Origin: Clostridiales bacterium
GTDB lineage: Bacteria > Bacillota > Clostridia > Christensenellales > Aristaeellaceae
Length of the DNA: 64,000 nt
Reading direction: 5' to 3'
NCBI GenBank assembly: GCA_015056015.1
Contig: SVHD01000004.1
Location: 44,313-108,312, forward strand
In this document: piece after piece, positions 18,215-27,226 of the stretch
How positions within the stretch are numbered: the first letter of the stretch is position 1
Layout: each line of letters opens with the position of its first letter
Position numbers and translations under genes: made by a program
Notes under the pieces: model-generated
Told to the model about the DNA's origin: nothing
The model's database searches: none
What the model saw: the letters and a program-made list of their open reading frames with translations, nothing else

Positions 18215-18952
18215 TTACAGGAACGCCGCAAAGATGCTGTCCAGATGATCAGCCGGCGATTCCTCCGGCGCATTTTGCATTTCCTCCAGCAGGGCCAGCA
18301 CAAAATCCTTTGCCCTTTCCGCCGCCTTTGCACAATTTTCTTCAAAATATCCGCTGCCCGTATGGGCCGCATCATCCGTCATGCAGCGAACGGAAAGGAA
18401 GGGCGTCCGATGGGCATAGCATACATGCGCAATCGCCGCCGTTTCCATATCGACGCTCAGCGGCGCCAATTCTTCGTTGATTGCTTTTCTTCCCTCATCC
18501 GCAATGAATTGTTCCCCCGTTACCATCCGGCCAAAGTGGATTCTGCCATCAAAACACTCCGCAGCAGCCCGGGCGGATTTCAGCCATTTTTCATCGGAAG
18601 AAAACCAGCGGGAATCCATCCAGGGATGGAAGCCGGTCAGGATATGCGCCGCCACATCGTGGTAGGCACATTCCTCCGCCACCACCAGATCAAAGATTTG
18701 AACCTCCGGATGCATACCGCCCCCCGTACCGGCGTTGACGATCCCGTCCACCTGATATTTTTCAATCAGCAATTGGGCGGCAATGGCGGCATTCACTTTG
18801 CCCACGCCGGAATACAGCATCACCACATCCATGCTGCCGATTTTCCCCTGATAAAACATCAGCATGGCCTGCTCTTCCACCCGTTCCGGTTCCAGAATTT
18901 CCAGAAAAGGGGCCAATTCCCGATCCCCCGCGCAAAGAATGCCGATTCTCAT
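18215..18952 (-). CDS. mtnN: 5'-methylthioadenosine/S-adenosylhomocysteine nucleosidase family
   Basis: Cleaves adenine from MTA, SAH and 5'-deoxyadenosine, recycling products of SAM-dependent and radical SAM enzymes. With the start at MRIGIL the catalytic acid/base falls at Glu12, as in E. coli MTAN; the three Met codons just upstream are less likely. Other signatures are NAGTGGG, the ribose-binding VDMETAAIAHV and the catalytic Asp in RCMTDDA. At 245 residues it has the usual length with a slightly long C-terminal tail. The ribosome binding site is weak. Confidence 0.85.
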   Translation of the reverse strand: MRIGILCAGDRELAPFLEILEPERVEEQAMLMFYQGKIGSMDVVMLYSGVGKVNAAIAAQLLIEKYQVDGIVNAGTGGGMHPEVQIFDLVVAEECAYHDVAAHILTGFHPWMDSRWFSSDEKWLKSARAAAECFDGRIHFGRMVTGEQFIADEGRKAINEELAPLSVDMETAAIAHVCYAHRTPFLSVRCMTDDAAHTGSGYFEENCAKAAERAKDFVLALLEEMQNAPEESPADHLDSIFAAFL

Positions 18953-18981
18953 CATCATCCATCCCAACAGAAATTTTTCTT

Positions 18982-19011
18982 ATTGTATCGTTTTTCTCTC
19001 TTTCCTGTCAA
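18982..19011 (-). promoter_or_regulatory. Promoter of mtnN
   Basis: TTGACA, 18 bp, TACAAT on the minus strand. Confidence 0.6.
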
Positions 19012-19022
19012 GCATTACCAAA

Positions 19023-19058
19023 GAAACGGGATATTCCCGCCCGGAAATACCCCGTTTC
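19023..19058 (-). terminator. Possible terminator of the first QueG-like operon
   Basis: GAAACGGG and CCCGTTTC arms with an inner partial stem, followed by only TTT on the minus strand. Confidence 0.4.
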
Positions 19059-19062
19059 CCCA

Positions 19063-20178
19063 TCAGTCTTTCTTTTCGTATTCATTTTCCCGGATGCCGG
19101 GGTATTTTTCATCCAGGTATTCTTCCCGATAAGGATTGACCCCCTTGGACACCGTTTCCGGCTGATTGGGAAGCAGCCAGCTATCCTTTTTATAGAAGGG
19201 CTCATGGAAAGTATTTTCGATTCTGCCGCTCTTTTCCAGCATATCCATGCAGGCCCGGATGCATCCCCTTGCGCCGCAGACGGCAAAATACCCTGTATGC
19301 CCGAGGATATAATCATAATATTCCATTACCTGGCTGGTGCGGGGCTTTCTGCCCCATTTGGCCCCGGCCATGGAATAGCAGAGAATATAGGCCTCTTCCT
19401 CCGTCATTTCGCTGTTTCGCACATCGAAGGCCATATTGGGGAAATCCTTTTTCAGGAAGGGAGAACATTCATTATTCATGCCATGGTGGGACAGGGTGCA
19501 GCGGCCCATGCGCACATCGCCGTACCAGGTTTTCTTTTCGCCGTAATCAATTTCGATGCGCTTATCCTTCTCCGCAAGGGGCGGAACGGCATTGCCCGGG
19601 CATTCCCGCACGCAGGCTCCGCAATGCAGGCAGATGGTGCCGGTATCCAGAATGGGATCGGGCTCCAGTTCGGCGTCGGTAAAAATCAGCCCCAGCCGCA
19701 CCCGGGGACCGAATTTTTTCGTAAGAAATACCTTGGAATACCCCACTTCTCCCAGCCCCGTTCCGGCGGCAATCAGCCGCACGCTGCAAACCACATCCGG
19801 GGGTACTTTTCCCTCTGCCACCGGCTCTTTGGTGGTGCCGTTGCCTTCCGGTACAGCCGGATAATGGGCCACCGCCTCATAGCCGTGATCCTCGATAAAA
19901 CAGCAAAGATCATAGGATTTTTTCGGCCGGAAAAGAGAATTGAGTTTATTATAGGAATAAAAGGTGTAATTATGCCAATGGGTGCCCTCTTCAATACCGC
20001 GATAGCTGCCCCGGGGAATGCGCATGGCCAGGGCAATCACCGATTTGGCCCCGGGGAAATAGGTCTTGGGCGACATGAGCTTCGGAGCGTTTTCAAAGCG
20101 TTCAATATTACCGATGGCAATGCAATCGATCCCCAGCTCCGCCGCCTTTTCCTTAATCATCTGACTGGTGAGCTTCAT
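19063..20178 (-). CDS. QueG/RdhA-like 4Fe-4S protein, paralog 1
   Basis: A 371-residue cytosolic protein related to epoxyqueuosine reductase QueG and reductive dehalogenases. The N-terminal half has the RGSYRGIEEGTHWHNY motif shared with paralogs 2, 3 and 5. TGLGEVGYSKVFLTKKFGP matches the cobalamin-domain segment of the superfamily. A ferredoxin-type cluster motif CLHCGACVRECP follows, and a second set of cysteines ends in VCGARGCIRAC. QueG's DSxP catalytic motif is not seen; PPDV stands in its place. The ATG 2 bp after the stop of paralog 2 is preceded by GAGAGGG. A tail of about 40 residues after the last Cys set is extra. Substrate unknown; a corrinoid-dependent reductase is the leading idea. 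Confidence 0.75.
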   Translation of the reverse strand: MKLTSQMIKEKAAELGIDCIAIGNIERFENAPKLMSPKTYFPGAKSVIALAMRIPRGSYRGIEEGTHWHNYTFYSYNKLNSLFRPKKSYDLCCFIEDHGYEAVAHYPAVPEGNGTTKEPVAEGKVPPDVVCSVRLIAAGTGLGEVGYSKVFLTKKFGPRVRLGLIFTDAELEPDPILDTGTICLHCGACVRECPGNAVPPLAEKDKRIEIDYGEKKTWYGDVRMGRCTLSHHGMNNECSPFLKKDFPNMAFDVRNSEMTEEEAYILCYSMAGAKWGRKPRTSQVMEYYDYILGHTGYFAVCGARGCIRACMDMLEKSGRIENTFHEPFYKKDSWLLPNQPETVSKGVNPYREEYLDEKYPGIRENEYEKKD

Positions 20179-20180
20179 AA

Positions 20181-21089
20181 TCAATGCCCTCTCTTTCCAT
20201 CCTTGGAAAAAACGCCGCCCAGCACATTGGCCATTTCCGTATCCCGGCTGATTCCCTTTTCATCCAGCGCCCAGGCAGGATTCTGGCGGAAGGAATTCTC
20301 AAAGCGATTGCCGATCATGGCATTCTCCTCCAGATGGCAGATGCAGCTGCGATTGCATAGTGCCGCCACCCGATCCGGCGCACCGGCGGAGGTGAAGCGA
20401 TTTTTCACCGCGCCGTTGCGGCAAATTTTGCATTTTTCATAGTCTACCACGCCCACGGTCATTTTCTTGCCGCAGATTTCGATTTCCCTGCTTTCCGTTT
20501 TGCTGATGGCGCCCAGAGGGCAGCTATCCGCACATTTTTTGCAGCCATCGCAAATGGATTTTTCAAGCAGGGGCGTGGCAGGCAATTCAGCATCGGTAAT
20601 AATCATATGGAAGCGCTGCCGGGGACCGAACCGCGGGGAAAGCAGCAGCCCGCTGTAGGAGATTTCGCAAATTCCTGCCGCCACCGCCGCATAGGTAAAA
20701 TCGGGAAATACATTGGGCGCCGGCTTGCCCGGACGAACGGATACGCCGGTGGGGGCAATTTCGCTAGGATTGGGGAAAATGGGCACTGCCTCGTAGCCCT
20801 CATCCTCCAGGGTGCTGGTCATTGCATAGCAGGCCATGGCCAGAAATTCATCCTCCAGCCAGGTATTTCCAAAAAGATTATAATCGGAAAAATTGGTGCC
20901 TTCTTCCACGCCCCGCAGGGATCCCCGGCAAATCCGCTTGCCCAGCATGATCACCGTTTTGCCTTCCGGAAAAATGGAAAAGGGATTATGCTCCGGCTTT
21001 ACCTGTTCAAAACGCGCCTTGGGCGCAAAGCCCATCAGATCAATGCCCTCTCTTTGGGCCGCCGCCTGCAATTTATCCATCAAATTCAT
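20181..21089 (-). CDS. QueG/RdhA-like 4Fe-4S protein, paralog 2
   Basis: A 302-residue member of the same family and first gene of the pair. It shows CRGSLRGVEEGTNFSDYN, the segment ICEISYSGLLLSPRFGP, the cluster motif CDGCKKCADSCP, then a divergent second set KCKICRNG and LCNRSCICH. The equivalent of QueG's catalytic Asp region reads PNVFPDF. The start is fixed by AAGGAGGAATGGCTT before ATG; the open frame upstream includes the promoter and is not used. The promoter has AraC-type direct repeats, and the regulator gene is divergent, so expression is probably induced by a specific ligand. Confidence 0.75.
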   Translation of the reverse strand: MNLMDKLQAAAQREGIDLMGFAPKARFEQVKPEHNPFSIFPEGKTVIMLGKRICRGSLRGVEEGTNFSDYNLFGNTWLEDEFLAMACYAMTSTLEDEGYEAVPIFPNPSEIAPTGVSVRPGKPAPNVFPDFTYAAVAAGICEISYSGLLLSPRFGPRQRFHMIITDAELPATPLLEKSICDGCKKCADSCPLGAISKTESREIEICGKKMTVGVVDYEKCKICRNGAVKNRFTSAGAPDRVAALCNRSCICHLEENAMIGNRFENSFRQNPAWALDEKGISRDTEMANVLGGVFSKDGKRGH

Positions 21090-21120
21090 AAGCCATTCCT
21101 CCTTGGTATCTTCTGCTTTC

Positions 21121-21148
21121 ATTATAGCATCAAATGCCGAAAGCACAA
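21121..21148 (-). promoter_or_regulatory. Promoter of the QueG-like pair
   Basis: TTGTGC, 16 bp, perfect TATAAT on the minus strand. The -35 box overlaps the proximal AraC-type site. Confidence 0.6.
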
Positions 21149-21189
21149 TCTCAAATATCGAAAACACTTTCGTTTTTCGAAACTTGAAT
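21130..21189. promoter_or_regulatory. AraC-type operator: two direct repeats and one inverted half-site
   Basis: TCAAATGCCGAAAGCAC (21130-21146) and TCAAATATCGAAAACAC (21151-21167) differ at 3 of 17 positions and are 21 bp apart. A third related box, TCAAGTTTCGAAAAACG, lies on the opposite strand (21189-21173) and overlaps the -35 of the regulator's own promoter. This arrangement suits activation of the leftward operon and autorepression. Confidence 0.65.
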
Positions 21190-21212
21190 ATTCTGTTTCT
21201 GTATGCTAAAAT
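21184..21212 (+). promoter_or_regulatory. Promoter of the divergent AraC regulator gene
   Basis: TTGAAT, 17 bp, TAAAAT. Confidence 0.6.
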
Positions 21213-21244
21213 GAGATTATCATTCGGAATAATGGAGGATTTAC

Positions 21245-22063
21245 ATGGATTTTTTCAGTAATTGCCTCATCGATGATCTTTATATTTTCGAATCCACCAT
21301 GCAAAAGAAAGCCACGGTATCCGTCAGCGGCCGCCCCTTCCATTCCCTGTCCTACCGGCTCAGCGGGCAGGCAGCTTTTTCCAGACAGGGGGAAAATTTT
21401 CTTTCCGTCCCCGATTCCGTTACATTTGTCAAGGCCCATACCGATTATCAGACGGAAATTCTGGAAGACGGGCGTTTTCTGGTCATTCATTTTTACACCC
21501 GGAATGATCTGCCCCACGCCCCCAATCTGTGCGTCTTCCAGTTGCAGAATCCCCGGCTGATTCAGCATTTCTTCACCGCAGCACACCGGGAATTTTCCGC
21601 CGAAAGCCCGCTCACCCCTGCATGCCTCGGGGCATTTTATGAAATCCTTTCCGAATTACCCCAGGCAAAAGTGGATGAAAAAAATATCATCCGGAATCGC
21701 ATGGAGAATATCCGGAATTATATTGAGCGACATTATGCCGATCCCCTTCTTTCCGTACCTCAATTGGCTGATTTGGCGGGCATCAGCGAGGTATATCTGC
21801 GGCGGCAATTTAAGGCCGCCTATGGAAAAACGCCCATAGAATATATCCGCCTCATCCGGCACAGGAATGCCCGGGCTATGCTGAAAACCGGCTATTTTTC
21901 CGTCAGCGAAACCTGCGCCGCCTGCGGCTTTTCCAGCCTGAGCTATTTTTCCAGTGAATTCACCAAATTGGCCGGTATTTCCCCGGCGAAATACGCCCGC
22001 AAACAAATCTCATCCAAATTCACGCAATTTCAGGAATTCTTTGACAATACACGCATTATCTGA
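21245..22063 (+). CDS. AraC-family regulator of the QueG-like/NSS locus
   Basis: A 272-residue regulator: an N-terminal ligand-binding domain (about 1-150, cupin-like) and a C-terminal double helix-turn-helix (about 165-262), with LADLAGISEVYLRRQFKAAY as the first HTH and ACGFSSLSYFSSEFTKLAGISP as the second. RBS GGAGGATTTAC. Its location between the QueG-like pair and an amino-acid-type transporter, plus the repeats in the divergent promoter, make it the likely activator of that pair. The ligand is unknown. Confidence 0.9.
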   Translation: MDFFSNCLIDDLYIFESTMQKKATVSVSGRPFHSLSYRLSGQAAFSRQGENFLSVPDSVTFVKAHTDYQTEILEDGRFLVIHFYTRNDLPHAPNLCVFQLQNPRLIQHFFTAAHREFSAESPLTPACLGAFYEILSELPQAKVDEKNIIRNRMENIRNYIERHYADPLLSVPQLADLAGISEVYLRRQFKAAYGKTPIEYIRLIRHRNARAMLKTGYFSVSETCAACGFSSLSYFSSEFTKLAGISPAKYARKQISSKFTQFQEFFDNTRII

Positions 22064-22069
22064 TACAAT
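22041..22069 (+). promoter_or_regulatory. Consensus promoter of the NSS transporter
   Basis: TTGACA, 17 bp, TACAAT; it overlaps the stop codon of the araC-type gene. Confidence 0.75.
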
Positions 22070-22106
22070 AGTCGTAACACAATAACAAAAGAGAGAGGGA
22101 ACTTGT

Positions 22107-23450
22107 ATGGAAAATCGTGAGCGACTATCTTCGCGCCTTGGTTTCATCCTGTTAAGCGCAGGCTGCGCTATCGGATGCGGCAATGTATGGAAATTCCCCT
22201 GGATGGCCGGCCAGTACGGCGGCGGCAGTTTCGTGCTGATCTATATCCTTTGCCTGGTCCTCCTGGGCTTGCCCGTAATGATCATGGAATTCTCTCTGGG
22301 CCGCGCCTCCCAGGCCAGCCCCGTGAAAATGTATCAGAAACTGGAAAAGCCCGGCCAGAAATGGCACGCCCACGGCTATCTGGCGCTCTTTGGCAATGTC
22401 TGCCTGATGAGTTTCTACACTGTGGTTGCCGGCTGGATGCTGTACTATTTCTATCGTTTCGCCACTGGTCAATTAGAAGGTCTGGGCTTTGTGAATATGA
22501 TCACCAATCCCGGCGTTAATATGCTCTTCATGGGGATCACCATTGTACTGGGCTTCCTGTGCCTTTGCTTTAAACTGCAAGGCGGTCTGGAACGGGTAAC
22601 CAAGTATATGATGGTTATTCTGCTGTTCCTGATGGTGGTTCTGGCCATTAACAGCGCCACCCTCTCCGGTGCCAAGGAAGGCCTTGCCTTCTATCTCAAG
22701 CCCGATTTCAGCAAAATTGATGCCAACGTGGTGGTAGGCGCCATGAATCAGGCGTTCTTCTCCTTGTCCTTGGGCATCGGTTCCATGGCCATCTTCGGCA
22801 GTTATATCAACAAGGAACGCTCCCTCATGGGTGAATCCATCAATGTCATCGCGCTGGACACCTTCGTGGCCATTATGGCCGGCCTGATCATCTTCCCCGC
22901 CTGCACCACCTACGGCGTGGAAGTTACCGCTGGCCCTGGTCTGCTGTTTGACTCCATGGCCCAGGTCTTCCTGAATATGGCCGGCGGCCGAATCTGGGGG
23001 ACCATCTTCTTCCTGTTCATGGTATTCGCCGCATTCTCCACCGTGCTGGCCGTATTCGAAAATATTCTGGCCTGCGTCCGCGAATTGACTGGCTGGAGCC
23101 GCCCCAAGGGCTGCCTCATCTGCGGTATCGGCCTGTTTATTACCTCCACCACCACGGCCCTGGGATATAGCGTTTTCTCTGGTTTCGTTCCCTTTGCCGA
23201 AGGATCCGCCTGGCTGGATCTGTGGGATTTCCTGGTCAGCACCAACCTGCTGCCTCTGGGTTCTTTGATCTTCGTGTTGTTCTGCTGCAACAAGCGTTAC
23301 GGCTGGGGTTGGGATAATATGCTGGCCGAAGCCAACGCCGGCAAGGGCCTGAAGGTGAAGAACTGGATGAAGCCCCTCTTCATGTATGTGGTTCCCGTGG
23401 CCATCCTGATCATCTATGTGATGGGCCTGATCAACTTCCCCTGGAACTAA
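22107..23450 (+). CDS. Sodium-dependent transporter, NSS (SNF/LeuT) family
   Basis: A 447-residue Na+-coupled symporter with about eleven to twelve helices. The family hallmark in helix 1 is present (GFILLSAGCAIGCGNVWKFP), with the unwound Gly-Asn-Val-Trp substrate and sodium site, and GGGSFVLIYI in helix 2. Bacterial members carry amino acids (for example tryptophan, leucine, tyrosine). Codon use is highly biased, suggesting strong expression, and it has a consensus promoter. Lying beside an AraC regulator and the QueG-like pair, it may import the compound those enzymes handle, but separate transcription leaves this open. Confidence 0.92.
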   Translation: MENRERLSSRLGFILLSAGCAIGCGNVWKFPWMAGQYGGGSFVLIYILCLVLLGLPVMIMEFSLGRASQASPVKMYQKLEKPGQKWHAHGYLALFGNVCLMSFYTVVAGWMLYYFYRFATGQLEGLGFVNMITNPGVNMLFMGITIVLGFLCLCFKLQGGLERVTKYMMVILLFLMVVLAINSATLSGAKEGLAFYLKPDFSKIDANVVVGAMNQAFFSLSLGIGSMAIFGSYINKERSLMGESINVIALDTFVAIMAGLIIFPACTTYGVEVTAGPGLLFDSMAQVFLNMAGGRIWGTIFFLFMVFAAFSTVLAVFENILACVRELTGWSRPKGCLICGIGLFITSTTTALGYSVFSGFVPFAEGSAWLDLWDFLVSTNLLPLGSLIFVLFCCNKRYGWGWDNMLAEANAGKGLKVKNWMKPLFMYVVPVAILIIYVMGLINFPWN

Positions 23451-23465
23451 TCACTGACACAAGCA

Positions 23466-23499
23466 AAAACGCCGCCCATCCGGACGGCGTTTTCTTTTT
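23466..23499 (+). terminator. Intrinsic terminator of the NSS transporter gene
   Basis: AAAACGCCG and CGGCGTTTT arms followed by CTTTTTC. Confidence 0.8.
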
Positions 23500-23656
23500 C
23501 TCTATTGCCGATGAAGCATTGATCATCGCGCGCCAGTCAGTGTTCCCGGATATACCGGTGCGCTCTGCCAATGCCCCTTGCCGGCGGCAAAATGATCGCG
23601 ACGGCTTTTCTTGCCATCGTTCATCAGCCCAAGCAGACGAATGCCGTGATACACAT

Positions 23657-23694
23657 AAAAATCCCCCATCCAACGGACGGGGGATTGATTTTTG
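23657..23694 (-). terminator. Intrinsic terminator of the LplABC-type operon
   Basis: AATCCCCC and GGGGGATT arms with inner TCC/GGA pairing; TTTTT follows on the minus strand. Confidence 0.8.
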
Positions 23695-23704
23695 AAACCG
23701 GGGA

Positions 23705-24592
23705 TTATTCCTTCACGCTGCCGCGCACCAGGCCTTTGGCGAAGTGCTTCTGCAGGAAGGGATAGATGCACATGATGGGGAACAGGGCCAGGAAGATCTT
23801 GGAGCCGTTGGCGCCATCCGCAGAGGTATTGGCGATAACGTCTTCCAGCATCATCGAGCTGTCGGCCACGTCCGCGTCCACGATAACGATGGAACGCAGA
23901 TAGGTCTGCAGGGGCTTGAGTTCCTGGGCCTTGATGTAGATCATGCCATCAAACCAGGCATTCCAATGATGCAGAATGATGAAGAGGGAAATGGTGGCGA
24001 TGGAGGGCTTGCACAGGGGCAGGATGATCTTGAACAGCGTGGTAAAATGCCCGGCGCCATCAATGAAAGCGGATTCGGAAAGCGCCTCGGGCAGGCCCTT
24101 CATGAAGTTCATCATCAGGATGATATTGTAAGTGCCCACCGCGCAGGGCAGAATCAGCGCCCAGATGGAATCCAGCAGGCCCACATCCTTGACAACCAGG
24201 TAAGCAGGAATCATACCGCCGGAGAAAAGCATGGTGCCCATGAAATAGGCCACGAAGAAGGGGCGGGCGGGGAACTGGGCCTGCCGCAGGGACATGGGAT
24301 AGGAGGCCAGCACCACGCAGACGATGGATACCGCCCAGCCAATGATGGCACGAATGAAGGTATTGCCGTAGCTGCGGAAGAACTGGGCATCACGAACCAC
24401 GATGCGGTAGTTATCCAGATGGAAATCCACCGGCCAGAAGCCAACCGCATTGGAGGTGATGGCGTCCACGCCACTGAAGGACAGGGCCAATACGTGGACA
24501 ACGGGCATCACGCACAGAAGACCCATGATGATGCAGAAAACATAGTTGAAAACGATGAATGCTTTTCGGGCGGGATTGACTTTGATTTTCAT
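23705..24592 (-). CDS. ABC sugar permease, LplC/YtcP type
   Basis: A 295-residue permease of the Lpl subgroup of CUT1 importers, six predicted helices, ending in the typical PFLQKHFAKGLVRGSVKE. The EAA-loop reads SAFIDGAGHFTTLFKIILP. RBS GGGAGGGAAGAAAA. Last gene of the operon, 14 bp after the partner permease. Lpl-type systems generally import oligosaccharides released from plant cell walls. Confidence 0.92.
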   Translation of the reverse strand: MKIKVNPARKAFIVFNYVFCIIMGLLCVMPVVHVLALSFSGVDAITSNAVGFWPVDFHLDNYRIVVRDAQFFRSYGNTFIRAIIGWAVSIVCVVLASYPMSLRQAQFPARPFFVAYFMGTMLFSGGMIPAYLVVKDVGLLDSIWALILPCAVGTYNIILMMNFMKGLPEALSESAFIDGAGHFTTLFKIILPLCKPSIATISLFIILHHWNAWFDGMIYIKAQELKPLQTYLRSIVIVDADVADSSMMLEDVIANTSADGANGSKIFLALFPIMCIYPFLQKHFAKGLVRGSVKE

Positions 24593-24606
24593 TTTTCTTC
24601 CCTCCC

Positions 24607-25545
24607 TTAGAATACACGGTAGCCGCTGGTCTTGTAGGCCACCTTGTAAGAGGTGATAACCAACAGGCAGGAGATAACAGATTTGAAGAGACCGGCTGCG
24701 GTGGACAAATCGAAACGACCGCTGCTAAAGCCCATGCGATAGGTCAGGGTATCGATGATATCGCCGCTTTCCAGAACCACGTCATTATACATATTGAAGA
24801 CCTGGTCAAAACCGCCGTTCAGAATGTTACCGATGGAAAGAGCCGTCATCAAAATGATGATGGGGGTAATGGAGGGCAGCGTCACATGGATCATTTGCTT
24901 CCAGTGGCCCGCGCCGTCGATGGCGGCGGCTTCATACAGGTCAACATTCACGCCGGCCACGGCCGCCAGATATACGATGGTGCCATATCCGAATTCTTTC
25001 CAGATATGGGTAAATATCAATGTGAAGGGGAACCATTTGTTATCACCCAGGAACATGATGGGCTTTCCGCCCAGGGATTTGATGATATTATTCACAACGC
25101 CGGAACCGCTGAGCAGCTTGGTAAAGATACCGGCCAGCAGAACCCAGGAAATGAAGTGGGGCAGATAGATCAGCGTCTGCACCGTACGCTTTACGGCAGA
25201 GCAGTGAAGTTCATTGAGCAGCAGCGTAAACGCCACAGGCACCACGATGCCCAGCACGATTTTCCAGATAGAAAGAGTCAGGGTATTGGCCAGGGCGCGA
25301 GGGAACGCAGCCATGCCAAAGATGGTTTCGAAATTCTTCAGGCCCACCCATTTGGAGCCCGCGATGCCCTTGGCAGGCAGATATTTCTGGAAGGCAATGA
25401 TAATGCCGCCCATGGGGATATAGTTAAAGATGAAGAGCAGGATGACGGGAATCGCCAGCATCAAATACAGAGGGTAATCCATCTTCAACCGACGAATGCT
25501 CAATATCCTGTCGCGTTTTTTCATATGCGGTACTGCAGGTGTCAT
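24607..25545 (-). CDS. ABC sugar permease, LplB type
   Basis: A 312-residue permease with six helices and the EAA-loop YEAAAIDGAGHWKQMIHVTLP. The ending SYKVAYKTSGYRVF is like other LplB proteins. RBS GAGGAATTGCC. It is separated from the upstream binding-protein gene by a strong double hairpin, which should lower permease output relative to the binding protein. Confidence 0.92.
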   Translation of the reverse strand: MTPAVPHMKKRDRILSIRRLKMDYPLYLMLAIPVILLFIFNYIPMGGIIIAFQKYLPAKGIAGSKWVGLKNFETIFGMAAFPRALANTLTLSIWKIVLGIVVPVAFTLLLNELHCSAVKRTVQTLIYLPHFISWVLLAGIFTKLLSGSGVVNNIIKSLGGKPIMFLGDNKWFPFTLIFTHIWKEFGYGTIVYLAAVAGVNVDLYEAAAIDGAGHWKQMIHVTLPSITPIIILMTALSIGNILNGGFDQVFNMYNDVVLESGDIIDTLTYRMGFSSGRFDLSTAAGLFKSVISCLLVITSYKVAYKTSGYRVF

Positions 25546-25572
25546 GGCAATTCCTCACTTTATCTTGGAATA

Positions 25573-25625
25573 CCGGGGTGGGGGATTTCCCCCACCCCGG
25601 CGCATTTCAGATGAGCATCTGAAAT
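25573..25625 (-). terminator. Double hairpin between binding-protein and permease genes
   Basis: On the minus strand, ATTTCAGATG/CATCTGAAAT comes first, then CCGGGGTGGGGG/CCCCCACCCCGG with a 4-nt loop. Neither is followed by a T-run, so it is more likely an mRNA-stabilising or partial-termination element than a full stop. Confidence 0.65.
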
Positions 25626-25636
25626 TTTTTCAGCAA

Positions 25637-27226
25637 TTACTTGCTGGTGTAGTATTCGGTCACTTCGTCAGTGATATCCTGGCCGCCGTTGGCATACCAG
25701 TCTTCAACAGCCTTTTCATAGACGGAGATATCTTCGCCCATGATGACCTTGATCATGGCATTGTTCAGTTCGGATTCCAGGGTGGCTTCGTACAGGGACA
25801 TATTTTCGGTCAGGGGGCCGTCATAGGAGAAGACATACTGACCGGCTTCCAGCTGCTTGGCGCACAGCGGGAAAGCGTACACCTGGCAGATGCGGCGGCC
25901 TTCGAGGGCACGTTCGCCGGCGATGGCGCGGGTGACCTGACCATAGTAGTCGGTGATGCAGGCAGGCACATCTTCAACAGCGGTGCCCAGAGCCAGGTGT
26001 TCATTCACCAGCTGAGAGCGATACAGGTCGAAGTTGGCCAGGTTCATGTTACGGAAGGTGCGCAGATCCCAGTAGATGAAATCGTCATCGGGGTCAGCAT
26101 ACAGCTTGGGCAGTTCTTCGGCGGAGGGTTCGATGAAGACCTTCAGTTCCAGTTCCAGCATCTTCATGAAAGCTTCGGGATGTTCGCATTCGCTGCTCAC
26201 AACGATGAACATGCCGGGCACGGGGCCGTTGGACCACTGCTTCACGGGTTCGCCATCCAGGGTGGGGGCGGGGAAGCACATCCAGTCGGCGGTTTCGTCG
26301 TTGAGCATGCTGGTCTTCAGGTCGGTAACAGAGTGCCAGGAAGTAGCCATGTACATACCGGCACGGCCAACGGCCACGTCTTCAGCAGCCAGATCGCTGG
26401 AAGCGAAGTCGGGGCGGATCAGGCCAGCCTTGTAGATTTCCTGCATCTTCAGCAGAGCCTGCTTGTTGCCTTCGGTAACCTTACCAAAGCGATAGACGCC
26501 TTCTTCATCGGGGGTCCAGGTCTTCCAGATGGAGCCGTAGGCAGCAGCGATGAAATCGGGGCCGTAGTAGTTGCCAAAGTTCATGGCGATACCGATGGTT
26601 TCTTCGCCGCCCAGCTTGGCGTCGATGAAGGCCTGAGCCACATCCATCATTTCATCGATGGTCTTGGGAACTTCCTTGTTGACCTTCTTCAGCCAGTCCT
26701 GACGGACCCACAGCAGCTGGCCATTGTTGTAGGAGTTGCCGATGATGGGCATACCCAGCAGCTGGCCATCCACCATGCCGCTTTCCAGAGCGGGGGCAGC
26801 AGCCTGTTCCAGATAGTACTTCTGTTCGTAGGCTTCGTAGGCGGGGAGCAGGTCAGCCAGAACTTCGTTTTCAACCAGGTTGTAGAAGGTGGCCTTGTCA
26901 ACGATCATGACGTCGGGCAGGTCGCCGGAAGCCAGAGCGGTGCTGACCTGAGCCTGCATAGCGGTATCATCTTCAGCGATGATGCGCTTTACATCGAGGT
27001 TCAGGTATTCTTTGTAAGCCATGATCCAGGCGTTTTCGCTGGCGGACTTACGGGTGGGGTCGGAAGAGTCGTAAGCGGTGGTGCCGGTTTTCCAGTCCTT
27101 GGACAGGATGGAGATGGTGACGGTTTCGTCATAGCGGCCATAACGGTCTTCCGTTTCGGCAGCCAGGGCCATCGTGCTCATGCACAGCATCAGCAGGGCG
27201 AGTACCAGGGCGAGAGTACGTTTCAT
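25637..27226 (-). CDS. ABC importer substrate-binding protein (LplA-like), non-lipidated
   Basis: A 529-residue solute-binding protein of the Lpl type. The signal peptide (MKRTLALVLALLMLCMSTMALAA) ends in a signal-peptidase-I site; the one Cys in it is not in a lipobox, so no lipid anchor is predicted, unusual for a Gram-positive importer. The mature protein is acidic. Codon use is extremely biased, indicating very high expression, and a double hairpin follows the gene. It is the first gene of a three-gene importer operon divergent from an AraC regulator. RBS AAGGAGGCAACACC. Confidence 0.9.
   Translation of the reverse strand: MKRTLALVLALLMLCMSTMALAAETEDRYGRYDETVTISILSKDWKTGTTAYDSSDPTRKSASENAWIMAYKEYLNLDVKRIIAEDDTAMQAQVSTALASGDLPDVMIVDKATFYNLVENEVLADLLPAYEAYEQKYYLEQAAAPALESGMVDGQLLGMPIIGNSYNNGQLLWVRQDWLKKVNKEVPKTIDEMMDVAQAFIDAKLGGEETIGIAMNFGNYYGPDFIAAAYGSIWKTWTPDEEGVYRFGKVTEGNKQALLKMQEIYKAGLIRPDFASSDLAAEDVAVGRAGMYMATSWHSVTDLKTSMLNDETADWMCFPAPTLDGEPVKQWSNGPVPGMFIVVSSECEHPEAFMKMLELELKVFIEPSAEELPKLYADPDDDFIYWDLRTFRNMNLANFDLYRSQLVNEHLALGTAVEDVPACITDYYGQVTRAIAGERALEGRRICQVYAFPLCAKQLEAGQYVFSYDGPLTENMSLYEATLESELNNAMIKVIMGEDISVYEKAVEDWYANGGQDITDEVTEYYTSK

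Noticed and set aside
23431..23673. Small open frame of 80 codons on the minus strand
   Set aside because: It overlaps the NSS gene terminator, has no good ribosome binding site, and shows no recognisable domain. I see nothing else between 23500 and 23656.
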